From Trichodesmium sp050015995 (lineage in GTDB: Bacteria > Cyanobacteriota > Cyanobacteriia > Cyanobacteriales > Microcoleaceae): a stretch of 64,000 bases of DNA. Position 1 is the stretch's first letter, and every line of letters begins with the position of its first letter. This document shows positions 56,807-64,000 of the stretch, piece after piece. The stretch is taken from assembly GCF_050015995.1 (NCBI RefSeq), contig NZ_JBNHEP010000224.1, positions 40,747 through 104,746 on the forward strand. The letters are read 5' to 3'. A program made the position numbers and the translations under genes. Below the pieces are notes generated by a model. That model was not told the DNA's origin and ran no database searches. It saw only the letters and a program-made list of their open reading frames with translations.

Positions 56807-57742
56807 ATGACTCATCGTCCAATAATCCTAGGTATTGTGGGTGATAGTGCTGCGGGTAAAACTACCTTGACTAGAGGAATAGCTCAAGTATTAGGGCCAG
56901 AAAATGTCACTGTTATATGTACAGATGACTACCATCGCTATGATCGAAAACAACGAGCTGAAATAGGTATTACTGCCCTCCACCCAGATTGTAACCATCT
57001 TGATATAATGCAGCAACATTTGACTCTGCTGCGTACTGGACAACCAATTCTTAAGCCTATTTATAATCACTCAACGGGAAAATTTGACCCCCCAGAATAT
57101 ATTAAGCCTAGCAAATTTGTTATTGTTGAAGGACTACTGGGTTATTCGACTAGGGGGGCAAGGGATTGTTACGATGTGAAGGTGTACCTTGCACCACCAG
57201 AGGATTTAAGGGCGAAATGGAAAGTAAAACGGGACACTATGAAAAGGGGCTACACTGAGGCACAAGTCCTGAAAGAGATGGAAAAGCGGGAACTAGACTC
57301 GGAGGCGTTTATCCGTCCCCAACGTAAGTGGGCAGATGTAGTTGTTACTTTCTATCCTCCTTCAAATGATGAAAATAGCTCTCAACTTCATGTACGCTTG
57401 GTGCTTAGACCAACTATTCCTCACCCAGATTTTCTAGAGATTATTGGTCAAGGTAGTCCTAGTTTTCAGCCAGCTGTGCGCTTGGGGTTAGACCGGGATA
57501 TGGGTAAACCGGTGGATGTTTTAGAAATTGATAGTAATGCTACTAAGGAACAGGTCAATGAATTAGAGATTATTCTCTGTCAGGACACGCCTTACTTAAA
57601 AGATTTCTGCTCGCCGAAAGGAGACCCAGATCTTGGTAAGTTAGTTGGTACAACTGGGGAGTTGCTTCAGAGTTATCCTCTAGCTTTGACTCAGTTGCTT
57701 GTTGCTTATCATATGATTAAGGCAACTAATATTTATCAATAG
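56807..57742 (+). CDS. Phosphoribulokinase-like kinase, non-canonical paralogue
   Basis: 311-residue kinase of the phosphoribulokinase/uridine kinase family. P-loop GIVGDSAAGKTTL (K18), VICTDDYHRYDRKQR, GITALHPDCNHLDIM, PIYNHSTGKFDPPEYI and VIVEGLLGYSTR match PRK. The Calvin-cycle enzyme of cyanobacteria has GDSGCGKST with a redox-active Cys in the P-loop; here that position is Ala, while the second Cys (VICTDD) remains. It would therefore escape the thioredoxin/CP12 disulphide switch. It is likely the second PRK-like protein common in cyanobacteria; its substrate is not proven. Confidence 0.88.
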   Translation: MTHRPIILGIVGDSAAGKTTLTRGIAQVLGPENVTVICTDDYHRYDRKQRAEIGITALHPDCNHLDIMQQHLTLLRTGQPILKPIYNHSTGKFDPPEYIKPSKFVIVEGLLGYSTRGARDCYDVKVYLAPPEDLRAKWKVKRDTMKRGYTEAQVLKEMEKRELDSEAFIRPQRKWADVVVTFYPPSNDENSSQLHVRLVLRPTIPHPDFLEIIGQGSPSFQPAVRLGLDRDMGKPVDVLEIDSNATKEQVNELEIILCQDTPYLKDFCSPKGDPDLGKLVGTTGELLQSYPLALTQLLVAYHMIKATNIYQ

Positions 57743-57773
57743 AATTCTTGTAGAAGTTATAAATAGGAAACAG

Positions 57774-57797
57774 GGGTAAAAATTTCACCCTTTTTAT
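57774..57797 (+). terminator. Short hairpin with T tail after the PRK-like gene
   Basis: GGGTAAA..TTTCACCC stem followed by TTTTTATC, 32 bp past the stop. The stem is imperfect (one unpaired base). Confidence 0.5.
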
Positions 57798-57945
57798 CTA
57801 TTATTTTATTTGGGATTTTTGAATGATTATTGAGAATTGTTGATAGTTAGTAATCAGCTATTGTATCCTCTCCTCGTCAGATTTTATTTGACAAGAAAGT
57901 TGTTTTGGTAGAGTATAAATCTAAGTAAATTTTGAACTATAAACT

Positions 57946-58380
57946 ATGTCAAACAAAATTTCGGCTACATAATTTTATGAGAATTATGCTGTCAAATATG
58001 ATGATGTAATTAAAGGTAAGTGTAAAGCACAACATCTCGATGAGGCAGTTAAAATATTCCACCAACACAATAATAATCAAGGTAGTATTTTAGATATTGG
58101 TTGTGGAACTGGACTTATCAGTTAATTATTAGAGGGAAATTTTGAATATACAGGTATTGATATTTCAGCTAATATCCTGGAATATGCAGCGTATTTTGTT
58201 AAAGATGTAGGAACGGCGATGAAGCATATTTATCGAATTGCTCGTCAAGCCATTTTAATAAGCCTTGATGAACTGACAGAGGAATATATTAAAAAGTTTA
58301 TTGTTCCAGTTTACGACCATTCAAAAATGGTAATTGAAAATGCCATTCAAGATTATTTTATTATAGGTATTTTATTATAG
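57946..58380 (+). pseudogene. SAM-dependent methyltransferase, in-frame stops and deletion
   Basis: A single frame from ATG 57946 to TAG 58378 reads MSNKISAT-stop-FYENYAVKYDDVI, then GSILDIGCGTGLIS-stop-LLEGNFEYTGIDISANILE. It then jumps to YFVKDVGTAMKHIYRIARQA and a C-terminal tail. ILDIGCGTG is SAM motif I and GIDISANIL motif II. The stops are TAA at 57970 and 58124, at positions where CAA or GAA would restore a sensible residue. The middle of the domain after motif II seems deleted. Not functional. Confidence 0.85.
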
Positions 58381-58541
58381 GTTGGGTTTCTTCAAGTAAA
58401 GGTATTCCTATCCGAACTCGCATGATTTATATTGAAAAAAACTAAGGTAACTGTAAATTAGTAGTGATTTTTGCAGTTTATCTTCTAACAAGAAAAAGAA
58501 TAGACTGACTAAGATCACTACTTCTAAAAAAATACCTTTGT

Positions 58542-58688
58542 TTAAAAAACAAAAGGTAATATTGAAGTGGGGGCGGGTATCATTTCAGGACCTCGCAAGT
58601 CTAATAGTTGCACAATAATTAAATAGGCGATCGCCAAACCTATAGAAATTACCCCAGTAATAATAGCCACAATTTTTCTACGATCCAT
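58542..58688 (-). CDS. 48-residue single-span membrane protein
   Basis: Minus-strand ORF MDRRKIVAIITGVISIGLAI then AYLIIVQLLDLRGPEMIPAP, ending TSILPFVF. Basic start, one transmembrane helix (about 6-28), short Pro-rich tail. An AGGAG ribosome binding site lies 9 bases upstream of the ATG, and the gene contains a gcgatcgcc site in frame. It looks like a conserved cyanobacterial small protein. Function unknown. It lies on the same strand as, and about 290 bp downstream of, the RluD-like gene. Confidence 0.7.
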   Translation of the reverse strand: MDRRKIVAIITGVISIGLAIAYLIIVQLLDLRGPEMIPAPTSILPFVF

Positions 58689-58732
58689 AATTTTCTACTC
58701 CTGAACTTATATAATAATTCAAAAATTAGCTT

Positions 58733-58905
58733 TTTGTAGGTTGGGTTGAGGAACGAAACCCAACAAACCCCTTTGACAGCGAATTCCACCTGAGTGAGGT
58801 ACACCCCGGAGCGGGCTATAAACATTTAATTGTTAATATCTGTACTTCATATACCTGGAATATTCTGTATATGTTGGGTTGCGCTACCGTTTAACCCAAC
58901 CTACA
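58733..58905 (-). repeat. Dispersed repeats: inverted partner of 8971-9073 and GTAGGTTGGGTT element
   Basis: AATTCCACCTGAGTGAGGTA, GCGGGCTATAAAC, TTAATTGTTAATATCTGTAC and TTCATATACCTGGAATATTC are the reverse complement pattern of 8971-9073. TAGGTTGGGTTGAGGAACGA at 58737 matches, inverted, a segment at about 8270. GTTAAAAG heptamers (about 58935-58966) follow. Confidence 0.6.
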
Positions 58906-58980
58906 GTATTATAACTTTACTAATTAACATTTTTGATTTTTAACTTTTAACTTTTAACTTTTAACTTCTGCCTAGTGGTA

Positions 58981-59931
58981 CTAGCTTAACCCAGAACGTC
59001 TGCGCAAAACTTCTACCAAAGTCAGAAAATCTTCTGGCAAAGGAGCGATCGCCTCGACTAGCTCCCCAGAAACGGGATGTTCTAACTCTAGTCGCCAAGC
59101 ATGAAGAGCTTGACCATTTAAGTTGACTCCTACCGAACGACCTTTGCCATAAATAGTATCCCCCACAATAGGATATCCTATTTTAGCGCTATGAACCCGA
59201 ATTTGATGAGTCCGCCCAGTCTCCAACCGAAATAACATCATGGAAAAATTTCCCAAACGTTCCTTCACTTCCCAATGAGTAACAGCAATTTTCCCACCTC
59301 TTTCCACAGGTGTCACCGCCATTTTTTTTCGGTCTATCCGATGACGACCTATAGGTAAGTCTATTGTACCACTATCCGTTTTCGGACTACCATAAACCAC
59401 TCCTAAATATTCCCGCCTCGCCGTTTTCGCCTGTAACTGTGCCTGCAAATGTTGATAAGCTTGGTCTGTTTTTGCCACCATTATTGCGCCAGTAGTATCC
59501 TTATCCAAGCGATGCACAATACCTGGTCGTTGTACTCCACCAATACCTGCCAAAGAGTCACAATGAGCTAAAAGTGCATTAACTAAAGTACCTTCAGAAT
59601 GTCCGGGTGCTGGATGTACGACTAAACCTGCTGGTTTGTTGATAATTAATAAAGCATCATCTTCATAGAGAATATCTAAAGGAATATCATTAGCTTCTAT
59701 TGCCAAAGGTGTTGGTGGCGGAATAGTTACAATAATCTTATCGCCCTTTTGTACTATTGCTTTTTTAGAAGTGCAGAGTTGTTCATTTACTTTCACATTG
59801 CCTTGGGAGATTAACTTTTGGATATGCGATCGCGATAAGTCTAGCATTTGTTGAGACAGCCAAATATCCAAACGTTTAGTTATTTCATCCTCACTATTCA
59901 CCTCTAAAATAATTGAACTTTCATCAGTCAT
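58981..59931 (-). CDS. RluA-family 23S rRNA pseudouridine synthase (RluD-like)
   Basis: 316-residue pseudouridine synthase: S4 RNA-binding domain (about 16-70, KRLDIWLSQQMLDLSRSHIQ), then the catalytic domain with PGIVHRLDKDTTGAIMVAKT (catalytic D143), EYLGVVYGSP and LETGRTHQIRVHSAKIGYPI. The order and length are those of RluD, which modifies positions in helix 69 of 23S rRNA; RluA-family members are hard to separate by motif alone. ATG at 59931. Confidence 0.92.
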   Translation of the reverse strand: MTDESSIILEVNSEDEITKRLDIWLSQQMLDLSRSHIQKLISQGNVKVNEQLCTSKKAIVQKGDKIIVTIPPPTPLAIEANDIPLDILYEDDALLIINKPAGLVVHPAPGHSEGTLVNALLAHCDSLAGIGGVQRPGIVHRLDKDTTGAIMVAKTDQAYQHLQAQLQAKTARREYLGVVYGSPKTDSGTIDLPIGRHRIDRKKMAVTPVERGGKIAVTHWEVKERLGNFSMMLFRLETGRTHQIRVHSAKIGYPIVGDTIYGKGRSVGVNLNGQALHAWRLELEHPVSGELVEAIAPLPEDFLTLVEVLRRRSGLS

Positions 59932-59996
59932 AATTTATAAAAATTGTTTGTGGAATTAGCACTCTATCCAATCTACACTCTAGTATAAGATAACTA

Positions 59997-60097
59997 GACC
60001 TCTTGCAAAATTGAGAGTCAAGTAAATTACAGTACAGAAATCATTAGTTTTTCTGACTTTTGACATTTTATTTTTGAATTAATTCTGCAAGAAGTCC
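59997..60097. repeat. About 100-bp MITE-like element
   Basis: GACCTCTTGCAAAATT at the left and AATTCTGCAAGAAGTC at the right are inverted repeats (14 of 16). ACTA flanks both sides (before 59997 and at 60098-60101), a possible target duplication. No coding sequence. Confidence 0.6.
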
Positions 60098-60244
60098 ACT
60101 AAATATCAAATAGGTTGGCCAATAGAGTTTCGACTTAGTTAACAATTTGCGCAATTTAGCGATATAATACGATAGTTCTCTTCACAAGTAGTAACGAGGG
60201 TCAAATTTGTATCTTCTGCACTAATCGCTGCTTAAACATTTCTG

Positions 60245-60440
60245 GGGTGTCTATCTATTAGACCTCTCCAAAAATCCTGCTCGCTACTGGGAAGGGCGCA
60301 GTGAGGGTTTGAGAATCAAATGTTTCTGATGTCTATTGACAAAGACTTAAATGTAAGTATAGACTCAATAGATGCGGTTGGCTTAAGCGTCAATGCCTGT
60401 GGATGAGTAACCGCCGACGGCCTCAGTAGAAGCAGGAAGT
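60245..60440 (+). ncRNA. GC-rich structured element, possible orphan omegaRNA relic
   Basis: Unusually GC-rich for this genome and without ORF. It contains GCTACTGGGAAGGGCGCAGTG, a GCGGTT..AACCGC pair (60374/60407), AAGCGTCAATGCCTGTGGAT, GAGTAACCGCCGACGGCCTC and AGTAGAAGCAGGAA (ending 60437). The blocks AAGCG, GCCTGTGGA, GTAAC, GGCCTCAGT and CAGGAAG recur in the same order in the region 3' of tnpB (14351 down to 14282). In IS605-type elements that region makes the guide RNA. It ends about 70 bp before ilvN. An unrelated leader RNA is the alternative. Confidence 0.45.
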
Positions 60441-60507
60441 AAACTTCAAGTTGTCATGTTATGTGACGCTTTGTATCAGTTTTATGAAGCAGCTACTGAT
60501 TTAGAGA

Positions 60508-61032
60508 ATGAAACATACTCTTTCTGTTTTAGTTGAAGATGAAGCGGGAGTTTTGACCCGCATTGCTGGTTTATTTGCCCGTCGTGGTTTTAATATTGAA
60601 AGTCTGGCAGTTGGCCCAGCAGAACAAACTGGTATTTCTCGAATTACAATGGTAGTACCTGGGGACGATCAGATTATTGAACAGTTGACCAAACAACTAT
60701 ATAAGTTGGTTAATGTTTTAAAAGTACAGGATATTACAGCGACTCCCTGTGTAGAACGAGAATTAATGTTACTTAAGATTAATGCTACTACAGCTATGCG
60801 CTCAGAAGTGATCGAAATTGCAAATATTTTTCGGGCGCGGGTAGTAGACGTAGGAGAAGACTCACTAACTATTGAAGTAGTAGGAGACCCAGGAAAAATG
60901 GTAGCTATTGTTCAAATGCTTGCTAAATACGGTATCCGTGAAATTGCTAGAACAGGAAAAATAGCTTTAACTCGTGAGTCTGGTGTTAATACTGAGTTCC
61001 TTAAACTTAAAGCTTTGGAAGCCAAGATATAA
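60508..61032 (+). CDS. ilvN: Acetolactate synthase small (regulatory) subunit
   Basis: 174-residue regulatory subunit that binds IlvB and confers valine feedback control on the first common step of branched-chain amino acid synthesis. The N-terminal ACT domain starts MKHTLSVLVEDEAGVLTRIA, RRGFNIESLAVGPAEQTG, ISRITMVVPGDD; the C-terminal ACT-like half contains LLKINATTAMRSEVIEIANI and YGIREIARTGKIALTRE. Length is typical. It is not next to ilvB or ilvC, as often in cyanobacteria. The structured element at 60245 lies in its leader region. Confidence 0.95.
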   Translation: MKHTLSVLVEDEAGVLTRIAGLFARRGFNIESLAVGPAEQTGISRITMVVPGDDQIIEQLTKQLYKLVNVLKVQDITATPCVERELMLLKINATTAMRSEVIEIANIFRARVVDVGEDSLTIEVVGDPGKMVAIVQMLAKYGIREIARTGKIALTRESGVNTEFLKLKALEAKI

Positions 61033-61293
61033 GTATTTTTTGGGATATTAATTAGGAGGGGGTCATTATGTAGGATGGGAAATGGTAATTTGAGCTTTTA
61101 TATCAGTTAAAAGGTTACTATTTCGCTCTCTCAAAACCTAACTATCCTTAAATTTTTACTGATTTAATTTTAATCCTCAGCTAAGTTATTCTCAATTAAA
61201 TATCTGATTTAGGCAATTACTCCTTTGTTTAGCGCCAGTTAATTAGGAATAATTGCTTTTTTTTATATTCACTGAGTTATGATGCAAAGCTTG

Positions 61294-61407
61294 TAGTGGA
61301 GTGGCAAACCTAAAACTGTACAATAGATTTTTGTTTCTAGGTGTGTTTATCTCCCCATCTCCCTATCTTCCCATCTAACGCACCATTTTAGCTGTGTCGG
61401 TCCAGTA
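61294..61407. repeat. MITE with IS630-like ends
   Basis: Left TAGTGGAGTGGCAAACCTAA, right CACCATTTTAGCTGTGTCGG then TCCAGTA. A GGTGCGTTAGATAG segment follows, pairing with CATCTAACGCACC just inside. The remaining gap to 61949 holds a GGGCTAAAGCCC-type palindrome pair near 61455-61485 and AT-rich DNA. Confidence 0.65.
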
Positions 61408-61949
61408 GGGTGCGTTAGATAGTTATAATCATGCTCGTAGTTGGGCTTTAGCCCTTGCAATACTTATATTAGGGCTAAAGCCCAACTACAAACAAAAACT
61501 TCTATAAAACTAACTTATTCTGCATCTATCTGCCTCTACACTACAAGAGCTCTAGTTCTTATTTTCTCTTCCATATATCTGAAAACCACTACAAGATAGA
61601 TTATTTTCGTTAGGCAATACCACTTTAAAATCAATTATAAATACTATTTATATCTTCAATAAAATCAATAATTAGTGTTTTCACTTAATACAAAAGTACT
61701 AACTTTTTTAGATTAAAAAATACTTCCGGAACTCTACAAACTACCCAGTAAAACTTGATAGAAAATTAAAGAACGATTTGTTCTAAAAGGGCAAATCAAG
61801 TAGTCAATAAATTCACAATTAATTGTGAATTTTAACTACATAAATCAAAGCAAATATTGAATAGGTTTTTAGTAATTAAAACCTAACTTCAATAGGAAAA
61901 TAATTCCTGCTTTGTCAATTACTGTCGTTTATATTTACACACAAAAACC

Positions 61950-63620
61950 ATGACACAACCCAGCGCACAAGACCAATACATGCTCGAATTGGTAAACAGA
62001 GATCGCTTAGATCCTCAAGCAGCAGCCGATCTTTATCTAAGTGGAAACCTAAATGAAGGACTTTCCGCAGGTACAATTTCCACTGATACCAAACAACCTC
62101 TAGCATTTAATCTTAACCTCAATACTGCTGCGACAGACCACAGTCAGTGGCTACTAGATAACAACAAATTTCAACACTCAGGAGAAGGCGGTACAAACTC
62201 CAGGCAACGTATGGAAGCTGCGGGGTATACATTTGACGATGATTCTGATCCAAATGGGGAAAATCTTGCTTGGTTAGGAACAACAGGTACCCCCAACTTA
62301 ACTACTTTTGTCAGGAAAAACTACGAAAACCTGTTCATTGACGCAGGTGTATCTGGTAGAGGTCATCGTGTCAGCCTAATGAATGGTAGCTTCCAGGAAG
62401 TTGGAATTGCTTCACTACAAGGCCCGTTTACCCCTAGTGGTACAACTTTCAACGCAGTGATGACTGCCCAGAATTTTGCTTCTTCTGGGGCGAGTGGCCC
62501 ATTTATCACAGGTGTTGCCTACACTGATGCAGTCAATAATGACGACTTCTATACAGTCGGTGAAGGAATAAGCGGGATAACAGTTACAGCAGTTGATATA
62601 CTAAATAGTGCTAATACTTTCACAACCACTACTTGGGATGCAGGTGGTTATAGTTTAGATGTAAACCCATCTGCAACTTACGATGTAACCTTCTCTGGCG
62701 ATCTGGATCAGGATGGCCAGGCAGACGATACAGCAACTTATCAAGTTACAGTTGGTTCCGAAAACGTCAAACAAGATGTAGTCAGTGACAACTTACCTGT
62801 TCCTCCTCCTACTCCTAGTGTTCCCACTCCTGGTGACGATAACCTGAATGTAGATGGTACTACTGTAGCAGTTTATGGTTTAGCAGGCGATGACACTCTA
62901 ACTGGAAGCAGCGGTGGCGACAGTATTGGTGGTGGAGAAGATGATGATGTTTTAAATGGTGAACTCGGCAATGACTCTCTGACTGGATGGACTGGTAACG
63001 ATCAAATTAACGGCGGTAGCGGTAATGATACCCTCCAAGGTGGAGATGGTCTTGATACTCTCAATGGTGATGGAGACAATGACTCCTTAAAAGGGCACGC
63101 TGGTAACGACATTCTCAATGGTGGTGATGGCGATGACACTGCCGGAGGTGGTAAAGGTGATGATATTATTGATGGTGGTGCTGATAATGATTACCTGACT
63201 GGATGGAAAGGTAACGATGTCATTACTGGTGGTACTGGTAACGACATGGTTAAAGGTGGTGATGGTTTGGATACCCTCACAGGAGTCGATCCAACTGCTG
63301 CTCAACCCGGTAATAATGAGATAGATACTTTGGAAGGGGGTGCCGATGCTGATTTATTTATCTTAGGTGATAGTCAGGTTTACTATGATGGTAGTGGTAC
63401 AGCAGATTACGCTCTCATCCTTACTTTCAATGGTGCTGAAGGCGATGGGATTCAACTATATGGTAATATTGATGATTATAGTTTCAACGAAAATGTTTCT
63501 GGGTTGCCTGCTGGAACAGCTATATATACCAACAGTGGTAGTGAACTAATTGCTGTTGTTGATGGAGTTACAGGTATGAATTGGGGTAATACAAATACAA
63601 ATGGCTTGTCTTTTGTATAG
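61950..63620 (+). CDS. CAP-domain protein with RTX calcium-binding repeats
   Basis: 556-residue exported protein. A CAP/SCP domain fills about residues 8-175 (MLELVNRDRLDPQAAADLYL, AATDHSQWLLDNNKFQHSG, NGENLAWLGTTG, GRGHRVSLMNGSFQEVGIA: the His and Glu of the CAP cavity). A SdrD-like linker (VAYTDAVNNDDFYTVGEGIS) follows, a Pro-rich hinge, then about 15 RTX nonapeptides of the GGxGxDxLx type (about 300-470; for example GGSGNDTLQGGDGLDTLNG). There is no N-terminal signal peptide, as expected for type I secretion via a C-terminal signal. Role unknown; surface or extracellular. Confidence 0.92.
   Translation: MTQPSAQDQYMLELVNRDRLDPQAAADLYLSGNLNEGLSAGTISTDTKQPLAFNLNLNTAATDHSQWLLDNNKFQHSGEGGTNSRQRMEAAGYTFDDDSDPNGENLAWLGTTGTPNLTTFVRKNYENLFIDAGVSGRGHRVSLMNGSFQEVGIASLQGPFTPSGTTFNAVMTAQNFASSGASGPFITGVAYTDAVNNDDFYTVGEGISGITVTAVDILNSANTFTTTTWDAGGYSLDVNPSATYDVTFSGDLDQDGQADDTATYQVTVGSENVKQDVVSDNLPVPPPTPSVPTPGDDNLNVDGTTVAVYGLAGDDTLTGSSGGDSIGGGEDDDVLNGELGNDSLTGWTGNDQINGGSGNDTLQGGDGLDTLNGDGDNDSLKGHAGNDILNGGDGDDTAGGGKGDDIIDGGADNDYLTGWKGNDVITGGTGNDMVKGGDGLDTLTGVDPTAAQPGNNEIDTLEGGADADLFILGDSQVYYDGSGTADYALILTFNGAEGDGIQLYGNIDDYSFNENVSGLPAGTAIYTNSGSELIAVVDGVTGMNWGNTNTNGLSFV

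Positions 63621-64000
<380 letters not shown>

Overview
The window looks like chromosome of a filamentous, low-GC cyanobacterium, probably of the Trichodesmium/Okeania kind. The reasons are frequent GCGATCGC (HIP1) palindromes inside genes, cyanobacterial signature genes (Tab2/Atab2, HetZ, a secreted GUN4-domain protein, a phosphoribulokinase paralogue, UbiA for plastoquinone, PEP-CTERM proteins), and long repeat-filled gaps leaving roughly half the DNA non-coding. The species assignment is inference. I saw no rRNA, tRNA or CRISPR array.

Layout. 1-9 kb: a partial gene, a lipoxygenase, MTA phosphorylase (mtnP), a Tab2-like RNA-binding protein and a valine-pyruvate aminotransferase (avtA) preceded by a 76-bp hairpin tandem array. 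9-20 kb: an LRAT-like protein, a methyltransferase pseudogene split by a small insertion, a GH57 enzyme, and two SGNH/GDSL PEP-CTERM paralogues. One paralogue is intact; the other is split by an IS605-type tnpB element. A GUN4-domain protein follows. 20-34 kb: a VanY-like protein with altered active site, aspartoacylase, yidD, an EVE protein, a type IIG restriction-modification gene broken by two stops, a MITE and a frameshift, Uma2 nucleases, an IS630-type element with about 109-bp inverted repeats, and an ABCD-type ABC transporter. 34-44 kb: a heme-oxygenase-fold-like protein, a PEP-CTERM protein, ppx, then a 3.75-kb Tn5053-like transposon (resolvase, two-frame DDE transposase, AAA ATPase) nested in an older MITE between ppx and ubiA. 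44-64 kb: mostly housekeeping genes: PHP phosphoesterase, hetZ, Sua5/YrdC, larC, bioD, M20 amidohydrolase, SH3 protein, PRK-like kinase, RluD-type synthase, ilvN and a CAP/RTX secreted protein.

Much of the interest lies in genome decay and mobile DNA. Two insertions can be excised on paper (one target duplication retained) so that the host reading frame is exactly restored. MITEs carrying IS630-like ends occur at about six loci. A modular structured repeat family of about 0.3 kb is scattered between genes. A GC-rich element just upstream of ilvN shares sequence blocks with the 3' guide-RNA region of the window's tnpB element and may be an orphan omegaRNA relic. Heptanucleotide tandem repeats are everywhere.

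All calls come from reading the sequence; no database search was run. Family assignments rest on recognised motifs.
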